In this document: positions 26,890 to 36,524 of the stretch, in pieces
Position numbering within the stretch: the stretch's first letter is position 1
How the letters are laid out: each line of letters opens with the position of its first letter
Origin: Bacteroidia bacterium
Lineage (GTDB): Bacteria > Bacteroidota > Bacteroidia > J057
Length of the DNA stretch: 64,000 nt
Assembly (NCBI GenBank): GCA_030430205.1
Contig: JAUIGE010000004.1
Span: forward strand, 224,843-288,842
Reading direction: 5' to 3'
The notes under the pieces: generated by a model
Database searches by the model: none
Told to the model about the DNA's origin: nothing
Seen by the model: the letters and a program-made list of their open reading frames with translations, nothing else
Position numbers and translations under genes: made by a program

Positions 26890-26936
26890 GCACTTAAAAA
26901 AGGGCAACAGTATTGACTGTCGCCCTTTTTAAGTGC
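26890..26936. terminator. bidirectional Rho-independent terminator
   Basis: A nearly perfect inverted repeat: the left arm starts GCACTTAAAAAAGGGC at 26890 and the right arm ends GCCCTTTTTAAGTGC at 26936, with a short ATTG loop and one or two mismatches. A-runs and T-runs flank the GC-rich core on both strands. It lies between two convergent genes (ends 26872 and 26963) and would stop both. Confidence 0.88.
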
Positions 26937-26962
26937 ATATACAATGCCTACCAAAGCTTAAT

Positions 26963-29521
26963 TTATCTTTTGCTCAATCGTTGGGTATATCGGCCCTGAA
27001 TACTGGTCAATTGAAATAAATACAAGCCTGAAGCCAGATTCGTCGGAATCTCCAGCTTGAATTGATGTGTTCCAGCTCCTTGTTTTTCTATGAGCTGATG
27101 GAAAACGAGTTGGCCTTGCAGGTTGAACAGCTCCATCCGAAGCGCGCTATTTTGTTCCAATTGCACTGATACCACAAGCTGTGATTCCAACGGATTGGGG
27201 AAAACATGCACGCCCGCCATTTGCTCAAAACCATCGAGACCTGTAGTGATGGAAACTTCAACGGGCTCGGTATAACAGGAGCTATCTGCCGCATTGACGG
27301 TTTTGAGGCGGTATTCATACACTGCATTTGGCAAATTGCTATCCAGGAAAGAAGTGACATTTGCCGCCAGGGTATCGATGGGAACAAAGCCATTGCCATT
27401 GTCGCTACGCTCCAGGATATATCCATCTTCATGTTCCGCAATGTCTGTCCAATTCAGCTTTACATCTGCATTGCCCTGTTTCGTAGCCGTAACATCAATA
27501 GGACGTACCACATAGGTGAAGTCATCAACCAAAGAATTCAGGTACTCTTCGACATTGGTGTACCCATCACTGTCGTCATCACCATTTCTATCGTTAGGGT
27601 CCATGCGATCCAGCCCGCGATTTTGTTCCCAATCATCCGGCATCCCATCATGGTCAGAATCGAGGGGTGCTGCGGTGCTGTTGAGGGTAGGCCAACCGCC
27701 TACATCTGCCTGGGAATCGATGATTCCTTTTGGTGTACCGGCAGTAAATGCCCCACCATAGGTAGCTGTGCCTGTACAGGTTTCTTCAATGACCCGCAGA
27801 TCAACAGAATCCCTGTTTGGTAGCCTGCAACCTACATTGGCAAGCACATGTTCAAAGGCAACCTGGGGCGTATGGGTACTATCTATATCAAAAGAAAATG
27901 GCTGATTGACGCGCATGGCCATTTTTTCATTAGCTGTAACATCCTGAACGCCATATCGCCAGTTATCCGTCGTTGCATTAGGATATCCATGCACATGATT
28001 GCCGTCAATATACCAGTCACTAAAACCAAAATTATTGTTGGAAGGCTCCAGTATGCGGTATCGCATGGAACCAGAATTGGTTGCCGGGCCAGATCTGTAA
28101 TAGTTATTGACCATATTAATTTGGGCTTTGGTGCCATCAATCTCACTGGGTTCGCCCCCATAAGCACTGTTAAAGCCCCAATTGTAAACCACATTGTTGC
28201 GGTAATCTACATGATCTGCCACGCCAGCGATAAAACGGGAACCATTGAAGCGGGGGTTCCGGCTGGTATGGTGAGCCAGCAGGTTGTGGTGGAAAGTCAC
28301 ATGATCTCCCCCCCAGATGCCTCCGTAGCCATGATCTCCTTTGCTATGAACAGAACGGTACAGGCTTTCGGAGAGCAAACACCATTGCATGGTGAAATTT
28401 TTATTGAGGTAGGGTGAAGCTACTTCATCCACGCTCCAACTGAATGAGCAATGGTCAATGATGACATTTTCGACATTGCGGCAGTTGATCGCATCTGTTT
28501 CCTGCACACTGACATCTCCCAGCCGGGAGCGGATATATCGAACAATGATGTTGTTTGCACTGAAATTCAAGGGGTAGTTTGCCAGGCAAATACCATCTCC
28601 GGGAGCTGTTTGACCAGCAATGGTCAGGTTGTCATGGTTGATGGTCAGGTTGGAGTTCAGGTAAATAGTTCCCGAAACACGAAAAACAATTGTTCTTGTA
28701 CCCGGTGTATTGATTGCCGAGCGCAGGCTGCCTGGCCCGTTATCATTGAGGTTGGTGACCTCAATGATTGCCCCACCACGACCTCCGGTCGTATTTTTTC
28801 CGAAGCCCTGGGCTCCGGGAAAGGCTGGTAGTGAATTCAGGAAATTTGCCTGAATATTATATGGCTGATCCATCAACAGCTTTACAGGGTTGATCATGCT
28901 GTCAAGATCTCCACTCCAGTGGGAGAAAGTGTAGCCCGGATTGGCTGTGGCAGTGAGTTCTACCAGCATGCCTGCCTGGGCAGAGTCTCCTGCTACGGAT
29001 TTGCTCACGGTACCATTGCCACTGCTGGTGACTGTAAGCGGGTAATAGGGGAGGGGAAGCGTATCGCTGGCGATGCGCAGGTGGTCCAGATTGGGAGCTC
29101 CATCTATATTGATGGATAGGAGTTTAATTCGATTAATTCCTGAATCTAATATGGCAGGAACACTTTTGTAAACCCAGGTGGTAAAAGCACCCGTATCGTC
29201 AAAATCAATTGTATCTAACAGTTGCTCGTTGGCATAGACTTCCATATAGCGATGCTCGTTTTTTCCGAGCGCATAGCGGAAATTGAGGGTGTCATGGGCT
29301 TGAGCCTGTAGGTTGATAAACCATTCGACATAGACACCTACAGCATTATCAGTATCTACAAAGCCCGTACCGGTATAACCGGCATGCTTGGTGTCAATTT
29401 TTCCTGCGGAAAAAAAGACATCTTCAGCTTCAAGGATAGATTGTGCTGAGAGAAAAATGGGAGCCAGGCTAATAGCCCCGATTAGCATAAATTGAAATAA
29501 ATAAAGGTAGCTTTTTCTCAT
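26963..29521 (-). CDS. modular pectate lyase (PL1) with CBM-like, InlB-like, calcium-binding, Fn3 and T9SS domains
   Basis: This 852-residue multidomain protein has: signal peptide (1-27); a CBM6/35-like beta-sandwich (28-155, starting SILEAEDVFFSAGK); an InlB-type repeat (about 158-230, PGYTFSHWSGD); a PL1 catalytic beta-helix (about 230-600); a calcium-binding stretch with DSDHDGMPDDW near 625; a fibronectin type III module (about 675-765); and a T9SS type A domain (about 770-852). In the PL1 domain, FPGAQGFGKNTTGGRGG, VIIDHCSFSWSVDE and TFHHNLLAHHTSRNPRF are the family landmarks. It cleaves de-esterified homogalacturonan by beta-elimination outside the cell. The PL1 subfamily resembles that of the product of 33747, not the classical one at 49369. 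Divergently transcribed from 29750. Confidence 0.9.
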   Translation of the reverse strand: MRKSYLYLFQFMLIGAISLAPIFLSAQSILEAEDVFFSAGKIDTKHAGYTGTGFVDTDNAVGVYVEWFINLQAQAHDTLNFRYALGKNEHRYMEVYANEQLLDTIDFDDTGAFTTWVYKSVPAILDSGINRIKLLSINIDGAPNLDHLRIASDTLPLPYYPLTVTSSGNGTVSKSVAGDSAQAGMLVELTATANPGYTFSHWSGDLDSMINPVKLLMDQPYNIQANFLNSLPAFPGAQGFGKNTTGGRGGAIIEVTNLNDNGPGSLRSAINTPGTRTIVFRVSGTIYLNSNLTINHDNLTIAGQTAPGDGICLANYPLNFSANNIIVRYIRSRLGDVSVQETDAINCRNVENVIIDHCSFSWSVDEVASPYLNKNFTMQWCLLSESLYRSVHSKGDHGYGGIWGGDHVTFHHNLLAHHTSRNPRFNGSRFIAGVADHVDYRNNVVYNWGFNSAYGGEPSEIDGTKAQINMVNNYYRSGPATNSGSMRYRILEPSNNNFGFSDWYIDGNHVHGYPNATTDNWRYGVQDVTANEKMAMRVNQPFSFDIDSTHTPQVAFEHVLANVGCRLPNRDSVDLRVIEETCTGTATYGGAFTAGTPKGIIDSQADVGGWPTLNSTAAPLDSDHDGMPDDWEQNRGLDRMDPNDRNGDDDSDGYTNVEEYLNSLVDDFTYVVRPIDVTATKQGNADVKLNWTDIAEHEDGYILERSDNGNGFVPIDTLAANVTSFLDSNLPNAVYEYRLKTVNAADSSCYTEPVEVSITTGLDGFEQMAGVHVFPNPLESQLVVSVQLEQNSALRMELFNLQGQLVFHQLIEKQGAGTHQFKLEIPTNLASGLYLFQLTSIQGRYTQRLSKR

Positions 29522-29749
29522 ATTGGTAGAAGATTAAATGAATATTTGAAAAACAATATCAGCAGAATCCCTCCAATAGGCTCTTCCTGATTTATCAAAG
29601 GCTCATCATTTTCTCAAAGAAATCCCTGCGATCACATTGTTAATTGTGGAATACAGCTTGGTTGAGGTATTGCAGACCTTAGGTATACAAATATGTATGT
29701 GTATATGGCACGCTTTGCCAAAACACTTTTAACCTTATTACCAATTAAT

Positions 29750-32224
29750 ATGATGAACAGAAAACTACTTCTTTTTTGGGGCTTAACCCTCATGGGATTT
29801 TTGACGGCCTTTGGCCAGCAATGGATGATCTATGATGCATCTGTATTACCCTCTCAGACGGGAGGAGCAGCTTTTGATCTCACAAGCCTGAGCCAGGATT
29901 CTCCTGGTCCCAATTTCGTTGAAATGCTGGAGTCCGATCCAGATATTGCAGGTAACTCTGTACTTCGCTATGTACAGCCAGATACGAATGCCACCAAGAT
30001 GTACCGTACTTTATTTACTGGATGGACAGGTACTAACCTGACCCTCGTGACGCGTCTAAAAGGGCTTCCTGACTGGCAAATGCTGGGACTTGATCGTGTA
30101 TTCGATTTGCAGATTCGCAATGGAAATGCAGGAAAAAGAGACCAGTTGAGGCTGAATTATGCTGACAACAGCGTGGAGCTGGATCGCTCACCTAATGCGA
30201 GTGCCCAACCGGGGATCGACATGACTGAGTGGCATGTATACCGGATTTGTATGTTTGGGGATTCGTCAGTTGTTTATGTAGATGAAAATCCTATCCCCGC
30301 TCTTACAGGTGTCTCCACCTCTTCAACGGGTGATTCCTATCTGAAAGTGGGTGATGGTTCGGGTGAAAAAATTGGAGGTCTTGTAGACTGGATGGCTCTG
30401 GATACTACGGGCGCGTATTCACCCGCCTTGTCTCCCCTGCTTGATCCTAAATTTACGGGAGTAGGGCATGATCCCGTAGCTGCTGATTGGCTGTTTTATC
30501 CAGCAGATGTGCTGCCCAGCCAGACAGGAAGTGATCCCTTTGACCTGACGAGTTTGAGCCAGGATGCTCCCGGCCCCAATTTTGAAGAAGTCATCGTGGG
30601 GGATCCTGCTATCCCTGGCAACAGATTGTTGCGCTATGTACAGCCGGACACCAACTCTACCAAAATGTACCGTCATATCTTTGACGGAGCATGGACAGGT
30701 CAGAACCTGACCCTTATCGCACGCATGCGCGGATTGGATGACTGGCAGGCTTTGGGCCTTGACAGGGTATTTGACCTCCAGTATCGTCATGGAAATTCGG
30801 GTAAAAGAGATGAATTGAGACTGGATTATTCAGATAACAGTGTAGAACTGGATCGCTCGCCATCGGCAACTGTACAGCCAGGTATTGACCTGACTGAGTG
30901 GCATATTTACCGCATTGCTGTGCATGGGGATTCCTCTGTAGTATATGTGGATGAAAATCCCATACCGGTTTTGACGGGTGTTTCTACTGCATCTACAAGT
31001 GACACCTATATCAAGATTGGTGATGGTTCGGGTGACAAAGTGGGTGGCTGGGTAGATTGGGTGGCTCTTGATACCACGGGTGCTTACTCTCCGCTGCAGA
31101 CAGCCCTGGATTCAAGCATGTTTACAGGGGTAGGCACACCCACTACCCTTGCTGATATTGTTTTTATCACCCAGACTGATTTGAAAGATGCTTCCAATTC
31201 TTATGGTGATTCCCTGTATGTAGCCGCGCTTCACAATGCAGGATATCATGTGAATGTACCTGCCTATAGCGACTATTCAAATGTGGATTCTGCGGAAGCA
31301 GAGGTGCTAAAGGCTGCAGATTTGGTGATTATTGGTCGTGGGGTATCCAGTGGCGATTTTGATGATGCGGATGATGTGATCTGGGAGGAATTGGAAACCC
31401 CGATTATCATGATGAGCAACTACGTTGCCCGTAGCAACCGCCTTCGCTGGTTTAACAGCTCAAGCGCACTCTATGCTGCCCGTTTTGGCACCCAGCAAGC
31501 TACAGTCAACCAACCAATGGATACAGCCTTTACAGGTCTCACGATTAGTGGTAATGTGATTGACTATGCTGAAAATAACCTTGGTTTTATCCGCGTGACA
31601 GATGCTGCCAGCATCAATGGTGAGTTGCTACTTACCATGATCAATGGTCAGGAAGGCTATGATATCGACACAGACAATGGGTCTGTAAAAGACACCATCC
31701 AGCTTTCCGCCTATGACGGAAATGTCCTGATGGCGCGTTTTGCGCCTGGGGATTCTATGTACTTTGGCGGTGGTGCCATGCCTGCTGGATGGCGGACCTT
31801 CATGACCGCAGGTGATGACCATGATTACGATACTACACAAGGGAGAAGATTATACAACTTCCATGTCTTCACGGAGGACATGCATCAGGTATTCCTGAAT
31901 GAGGTTGATTACCTGATTCGTGGACCCAAGAGAGATTCTACCGTAGGGATTGAAAACCTCATCGACCATGAACTGTTGGTGAATGTCTATCCGAATCCAT
32001 TTGACAACCAGTGGAATATCAAACTGGAGCTGGAGCACATCCAAAAGATTCAATTAAGTCTTTACAGCCTCGATGGCCGTTTGCTAAGGATGTACCAACC
32101 ACAAATGGTGAGCGCGGGAGAGCGTGTAATCACGATTGATGGGCAGCAACTCACATCAGGCGTTTATATCTATCAGCTAAGGGTCGGGGAACGCTATATG
32201 GTAGGAAAAATTCAAAAACGATAA
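29750..32224 (+). CDS. secreted protein of unknown function: two tandem lectin-like repeats, ThuA/flavodoxin-like domain, T9SS tail
   Basis: I place the start at 29750 (ATG ATG AAC AGA), which gives a good signal peptide ending FGQQ; an upstream in-frame start at 29693 adds only a poor leader. The 824-residue product contains two repeats of about 210 residues (roughly 25-235 and 250-460), each beginning with a VLPSQTG.. FDLTSLSQD block and ending VDW..LDTTGAYSP. Their spacing and conservation point to an internal duplication. They look like beta-sandwich (laminin-G/lectin) domains. Residues about 475-735 resemble a Rossmann/ThuA-like fold (ADIVFITQTDLKDAS, KAADLVIIGRGVSSGD) and share a layout with the next gene's product. 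A T9SS domain (VNVYPNPFDNQ) ends it. No reaction can be assigned; binding to cell-wall glycan is a guess. Confidence 0.8.
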   Translation: MMNRKLLLFWGLTLMGFLTAFGQQWMIYDASVLPSQTGGAAFDLTSLSQDSPGPNFVEMLESDPDIAGNSVLRYVQPDTNATKMYRTLFTGWTGTNLTLVTRLKGLPDWQMLGLDRVFDLQIRNGNAGKRDQLRLNYADNSVELDRSPNASAQPGIDMTEWHVYRICMFGDSSVVYVDENPIPALTGVSTSSTGDSYLKVGDGSGEKIGGLVDWMALDTTGAYSPALSPLLDPKFTGVGHDPVAADWLFYPADVLPSQTGSDPFDLTSLSQDAPGPNFEEVIVGDPAIPGNRLLRYVQPDTNSTKMYRHIFDGAWTGQNLTLIARMRGLDDWQALGLDRVFDLQYRHGNSGKRDELRLDYSDNSVELDRSPSATVQPGIDLTEWHIYRIAVHGDSSVVYVDENPIPVLTGVSTASTSDTYIKIGDGSGDKVGGWVDWVALDTTGAYSPLQTALDSSMFTGVGTPTTLADIVFITQTDLKDASNSYGDSLYVAALHNAGYHVNVPAYSDYSNVDSAEAEVLKAADLVIIGRGVSSGDFDDADDVIWEELETPIIMMSNYVARSNRLRWFNSSSALYAARFGTQQATVNQPMDTAFTGLTISGNVIDYAENNLGFIRVTDAASINGELLLTMINGQEGYDIDTDNGSVKDTIQLSAYDGNVLMARFAPGDSMYFGGGAMPAGWRTFMTAGDDHDYDTTQGRRLYNFHVFTEDMHQVFLNEVDYLIRGPKRDSTVGIENLIDHELLVNVYPNPFDNQWNIKLELEHIQKIQLSLYSLDGRLLRMYQPQMVSAGERVITIDGQQLTSGVYIYQLRVGERYMVGKIQKR

Positions 32225-32260
32225 GTCGTTTTCTGATAGGTTAGTTGTTATTCTACTTTG

Positions 32261-32297
32261 AAAAGCTGGTCGGCGGTGATACCGTAGGCCAGCTTTT
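32261..32297. terminator. hairpin terminator after the lectin-repeat gene
   Basis: AAAAGCTGG at 32261-32269 pairs with CCAGCTTTT at 32289-32297, with a second short pairing (CGGT/ACCG) in the loop. The A and T runs at the ends suit a terminator for the + strand gene ending at 32224. Confidence 0.65.
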
Positions 32298-32335
32298 ACA
32301 TTTGGGATGGGACCTTTCTAAAAAGGTTGATGTAA

Positions 32336-32373
32336 AAAAAGTAATCCGTCTCCCGCAGGTGCAGGAGACGGAT
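32336..32373 (-). terminator. Rho-independent terminator for the 32406-33437 gene
   Basis: A perfect 10-bp inverted repeat, ATCCGTCTCC (32344-32353) and GGAGACGGAT (32364-32373), is followed on the - strand by a run of seven T. This is a textbook terminator for the - strand gene that ends at 32406. Between the gene and the hairpin, AATCAACTACTTAA is present twice as a direct repeat. Confidence 0.82.
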
Positions 32374-32405
32374 CAACTAATCAACTACTTAAATTAATCA
32401 ACTAC

Positions 32406-33437
32406 TTAATTCATTATCATTTTGCCGGTACCAAGAGCTTTGCCTTCCTGGCGAACAATAAATTGGTACATGCCGGGAGCCATCGTAGCTGGGCGAGTAA
32501 AGCTCATACGCTGCTTGCCGGCAGCAAATTGAGAAGCTTGCTCGAATACCATTCTTCCTGTCATATCATATACTTCCATAGAAACCTGACCAGGCTGTGT
32601 GAGATGAAACTCAACTTTAGTGAAATCAGTGAATGGGTTTGGAATAGCAGACAGACGAGCGTCTTCCTCAAAAAGGTTGTCATTCGCTGTATTATTCAGT
32701 CCCAGTGTCCAGAGGATAGCACCGTCCAAAATCTGGTAGAAAACAGGAGTCGCCTGTGTCAGGCCATTTTCGTGTATCCCCCAGATCACCATGCGGTGGT
32801 TAAGTGGGTTGGTGGTATCCGCAGCATTTGGCTCGATGGCCCAGAGTGTATGCCAATCCGTTTCACCTTTGATATCTCCTACTGCAACTGCGTCAGTCAT
32901 AGGGAGGTCAAAATAGGTATTCTGAGGAGGCAAGTTCATGGTATCAGTTTCAGAAGACCAAAGAACCTCATCACCCATAGAAAGACCAGCATAGTTGGTG
33001 ATAGGATGATCGACCTTCACTTTGATCCCATAGTGCTTTGCAGGGTCATACACTGTGGGAGGGGTTTCTGTACCAATTTGAAAAAACTTATCATTGGTAG
33101 TCAGCGCCCAACGGTTTTCACGCACACAGAACCCTTCCATAGAAACACATGGAACAGGGAACATGGCTGTAGCAAAAGGAGTTACTTTGGAAGAGCTCAA
33201 AGGCTCACCAAAAACAATCACGTCTGCACCATAGTCAGTGTGTGAAAACTCATTATAGGCGTCTCCTACGAGGGGAGTTACAACGTATCCCATTGCTTCA
33301 AGAGAGTCTATCAGGATAGCATCTGTACCATCGGCAGGGTCACTCTTTGCAATATAAAGGAGATTGACATTGCTTTGTTGAGCATAAGCAGGAATTGCAA
33401 TTAATAAAGCAATTAAAGTGTAAAGAATCTTTTTCAT
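32406..33437 (-). CDS. secreted ThuA/flavodoxin-like protein of unknown function with T9SS tail
   Basis: This 343-residue protein has a signal peptide (MKKILYTLIALLIAIPAYAQ). A Rossmann-like domain (about 22-250) opens NVNLLYIAKSDPADGTDAI, then has YGADVIVFGEPLSSSKV, and ends ILDGAILWTLGL. A T9SS type A domain (about 265-343) starts with SAIPNPFTDFTKVEF. The order of secondary-structure cues (strand, long helix with a GY-V ending, a strand ADLVI/ADVIV, then PxxxM) matches the C-terminal half of the protein encoded at 29750, suggesting a shared domain related to ThuA or amidotransferase-like folds. No catalytic residues can be named. Its own terminator and divergent promoter region make it a single-gene unit. 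Confidence 0.78.
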   Translation of the reverse strand: MKKILYTLIALLIAIPAYAQQSNVNLLYIAKSDPADGTDAILIDSLEAMGYVVTPLVGDAYNEFSHTDYGADVIVFGEPLSSSKVTPFATAMFPVPCVSMEGFCVRENRWALTTNDKFFQIGTETPPTVYDPAKHYGIKVKVDHPITNYAGLSMGDEVLWSSETDTMNLPPQNTYFDLPMTDAVAVGDIKGETDWHTLWAIEPNAADTTNPLNHRMVIWGIHENGLTQATPVFYQILDGAILWTLGLNNTANDNLFEEDARLSAIPNPFTDFTKVEFHLTQPGQVSMEVYDMTGRMVFEQASQFAAGKQRMSFTRPATMAPGMYQFIVRQEGKALGTGKMIMN

Positions 33438-33607
33438 AGTAGATTAAATAATTATGGTTAATAGGTTTTGTTGTTAACTAGAGCTCATATTCGGATTATT
33501 GGAGGGTATTTAGCGCGCAGAAATCATCTTTGACTATTCCTTTCTTGAAAAAAGGTCAAAAAAATGCTTGAATGGCCTTTTTTCGAATTTTATGTACATG
33601 GAAAAAG

Positions 33608-33673
33608 GAGAATACCTTTTGATAAAAACGGGCATTAGGCTTTGTTTAGGGGGGAGTATTTTTGATAAATACC
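33608..33673. promoter_or_regulatory. direct repeat and promoter-like box between 32406 and 33747 genes
   Basis: The 309-bp divergent spacer (33438-33746) holds two similar blocks: GGAGAATACCTTTTGATAAA at 33608-33627 and GGAGTATTTTTGATAAATAC near 33653-33672. They lie about 45 bp apart in the same orientation. The second includes TATTTTTG (33657-33664), which fits the Bacteroidota -7 consensus TAnnTTTG. They could be paired regulator sites (hybrid sensors bind direct repeats) upstream of the pectate lyase gene. I see nothing else in the spacer. Confidence 0.35.
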
Positions 33674-33746
33674 TGTACATCTTATCCTCATGATTTTATC
33701 ACAGCGGCAAAACAGGATATTCGTTTCTTCTAATAAATTTTATTAT

Positions 33747-36503
33747 ATGCGTATTGTCAATCTGGTAGTTCTGTTTTTCTTTACATGCTCGTTCACATTT
33801 GCCCAGAATCCGATCGTTAAAATAGATTTTGACCAATCAGGTAGGCAGAAAAGTGAAGTGAATCAGCCAGGATATGTGAGTTGGGTAGTGTCAGGTGGTA
33901 TTTCGGCTTCGATAACAGAAAAAGGCGTGACATGTACGGTATCCAAGGCAGGAAGCTTTGGAAATGTGCTGGGAACCAATTGGTACAAAAAAGGGATTCA
34001 GGCTTCCGATGCCGGGAAGCTGGTCAATGACGGAATTACGGTAAAGGATGGCACGGCCAATGATGGTGGACAGATAGAACTTCGGCTCAGTGGTTTGGAA
34101 GCTGGAAGCCATAGCTTCTTGGCTTTTTTGAATGCCGTGGATAGCGAAAGTTTTACCTTTAGCCCTATTGACATTTTTGTTGACGGAATCCTGGCAAAAG
34201 ATGATGTTGAGCCGACCGTCCGTGCGGCGAATTCGGCAGAAGCCAGATCGGTCTACCTGAAGTTTCAGGCTACCATGGGAAATGACGTAGTGATTTTGTT
34301 TGCTGCAGATACTTCGGGCTCAGAAGATTATAAAAATGTCATGCTCAATGGCTTTGAGTTAAATACGCCCAATATTGCCTTTCAGGCCAAAGACCCGGTT
34401 CCGGCACATAATGACGAACACGTCGAGCTAAATGCAGGATTTGTCCCTTTATCATGGAGTCCCGCCGATAGTACGGACAGACAACATATTTATTTCGGCA
34501 CAGACCCGGATACTGTGGCAGCTGCAACCCCCAGCTCATCTGCCTTTCAGGCGGATCAGGACAGCACTTTTAGCAATTTTCTGGTAGGCGGATTGTATAC
34601 TGGCGATACCTACTATTGGAGAGTAGACCAGGTTTCTCCCTCTGGAGAGATTACCAAAGGGAACCTCTGGCGCTTTCGTCCGGCACAGCTGGCATTTCCG
34701 GCAGCGGAGGGCTATGGACGCTTTGCCCGCGGAGGCCGCGGTGGGAAAGTGGTTATCGTGAGCAACCTGAATGACAGTGGTCCAGGCAGTCTCAGAAATG
34801 CGATCACCCATGAGACAGGGCCACGTACGATCGTCTTTTCGGTATCTGGCGTGATCGATCTGAAGTCCAGGTTAACCTTGACAGATGATTATGTGACGGT
34901 GGCAGGCCAAACGGCCCCCGGGAAAGGGATCACCATCGCTTCAGCGCCCTTTGGAGTTACAGGAGATGACTGTGTGGTTCAAAATATCAGGGTGAGATTA
35001 GGCGGCGGCCCTACCTTTGATGGGATGGGACTTACTGGTGCAGACTACAGTATCATTGACCATTGTTCTATCAGCTGGACCATCGATGAAGCATTTAGTT
35101 CCCGGGGAGCACACAACATCACGCTTCAACGGACATTGATTTCAGAGGCCCTGAATGCGGCAGGGCATAAAAATTATCCGCCGGGGACGGAACACGGCTA
35201 TGCAGCTTCTATCGGTGGTGATATTGGGAGTTTTCATCACAATTTACTGGCCCATAATTATGGAAGAAACTGGAGCCTGGCAGGCGGATTGGATGGAAGT
35301 GGGGCCTATGCTGGAAGATTGGACATCACCAATAATGTCGTGTACAACTGGGGATCAAGAACCACTGACGGCGGTGCTCATGAAGTGAATTTTGTTGGGA
35401 ACTACTATAAGCGAGGAGCTGGCTCAACTCGCTTTTATGCCTTGACAGCAGAAAATGAAGGTGCCGGGACGGGCACGCAGCAGTATTTTTTCGATGGGAA
35501 TGTCATGCCGGGGGTTTTTGACGAAATGAATCAGACGAGGGGGCGGAACAAGTCAGGCGTTTCTGTTCCTTTTAACAATTTTGTGGATTCTGCATTTTTT
35601 CCTTCTTACGTCACCACCCAAAAAGCCCGTCATGCCTATAAGAGGGTGCTCTCTGATGTAGGATGTACCCAACCTGCATTTGATGCACATGATCAAAGGA
35701 TGATTCAGGAGACTTTGACAGGGACCTATACAGTGGTGGGTAGTATCACCGGGAAAAAAGGATTTCCAGATAATGAAGCCGATGCCGGCGGGTATGAGCA
35801 TTATCCCTATATCAAAAGAAGCCCAGATTGGGACTCCGATAGCGACGGCTTGCCCGATTGGTACGAGACGGTCATTGGTACGAACCTCCAATCTCCTGTA
35901 GGAGATTTTTCTGATGCGAATGCCGATGTGGACCTGGATGGATATACGAATCTGGATGACTACCTCCAATGGATGGATCAACCCAACTTTAGTACAAGCA
36001 CAGGCTCCATGCTCACCATCAATCTTCAGGAACTTTCACGGGGGTTTACAGATGCGGTGTCTTATACAGTGTCCAATATTAAAAATGGAACGTATAGCCT
36101 GATCGGAGAGATCGTTGAGTTTACGCCTGTAGCCCTGGGGGTGGGGGCATTCGACTTTACTGTGATAGATTCAGTGGGGGATAGCATGACACGAACCGTC
36201 AACATCCTGAATGGCTATAAGCTGGGTACCATGTCAATAGAATCCCCACTTGGCTCTCAGGTGAAAGTTTGGCCAGTACCCAATGCCGGAAAGTTTTTCA
36301 TCAAGATAGAAGGGCCGGGTCGAAATTCAGTTTTCAAGGTATTCGATATGCTGGGGAAAGAAGTGCTTTCAGGTTCTCTTGAATCAGGAGAAGCCAGGCA
36401 GCTAAACATGCCCTCACATGCAAGGGGTATATTCGTTTTGCAGGTCATGGATAGGGATTCCGGTCAGGCGATTCACATCCAAAAGCTGATTACCTCTCTG
36501 TAG
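33747..36503 (+). CDS. modular pectate lyase (PL1) with T9SS sorting domain
   Basis: The ATG at 33747 gives a signal peptide (MRIVNLVVLFFFTCSFTFAQ); the frame extends to 33690 but that leader is poor. The 918-residue product has an N-terminal beta-sandwich (about 22-220, malectin/CBM-like), a fibronectin-like module (about 225-315) and a PL1 beta-helix (about 315-640). Landmarks in the PL1 domain are FPAAEGYGRFARGGRGG, SIIDHCSISWTIDE and SFHHNLLAHNYGRNWSL. A calcium-binding DWDSDSDGLPDWYE near 695, an Ig-like module and a T9SS domain (about 835-918) follow. It should cleave pectate outside the cell. Its catalytic domain is the same type as that of the 26963 gene but the accessory modules differ, so the two may bind different wall components. 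Confidence 0.9.
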   Translation: MRIVNLVVLFFFTCSFTFAQNPIVKIDFDQSGRQKSEVNQPGYVSWVVSGGISASITEKGVTCTVSKAGSFGNVLGTNWYKKGIQASDAGKLVNDGITVKDGTANDGGQIELRLSGLEAGSHSFLAFLNAVDSESFTFSPIDIFVDGILAKDDVEPTVRAANSAEARSVYLKFQATMGNDVVILFAADTSGSEDYKNVMLNGFELNTPNIAFQAKDPVPAHNDEHVELNAGFVPLSWSPADSTDRQHIYFGTDPDTVAAATPSSSAFQADQDSTFSNFLVGGLYTGDTYYWRVDQVSPSGEITKGNLWRFRPAQLAFPAAEGYGRFARGGRGGKVVIVSNLNDSGPGSLRNAITHETGPRTIVFSVSGVIDLKSRLTLTDDYVTVAGQTAPGKGITIASAPFGVTGDDCVVQNIRVRLGGGPTFDGMGLTGADYSIIDHCSISWTIDEAFSSRGAHNITLQRTLISEALNAAGHKNYPPGTEHGYAASIGGDIGSFHHNLLAHNYGRNWSLAGGLDGSGAYAGRLDITNNVVYNWGSRTTDGGAHEVNFVGNYYKRGAGSTRFYALTAENEGAGTGTQQYFFDGNVMPGVFDEMNQTRGRNKSGVSVPFNNFVDSAFFPSYVTTQKARHAYKRVLSDVGCTQPAFDAHDQRMIQETLTGTYTVVGSITGKKGFPDNEADAGGYEHYPYIKRSPDWDSDSDGLPDWYETVIGTNLQSPVGDFSDANADVDLDGYTNLDDYLQWMDQPNFSTSTGSMLTINLQELSRGFTDAVSYTVSNIKNGTYSLIGEIVEFTPVALGVGAFDFTVIDSVGDSMTRTVNILNGYKLGTMSIESPLGSQVKVWPVPNAGKFFIKIEGPGRNSVFKVFDMLGKEVLSGSLESGEARQLNMPSHARGIFVLQVMDRDSGQAIHIQKLITSL

Positions 36504-36524
36504 CCTGGCTATGGATTCGCATGA

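Noticed and set aside
27206..28417. Long + strand ORFs opposite the PL1 gene
   Set aside because: The - strand frame carries clear PL1, Fn3 and T9SS motifs; the + strand frames have no recognisable domain.
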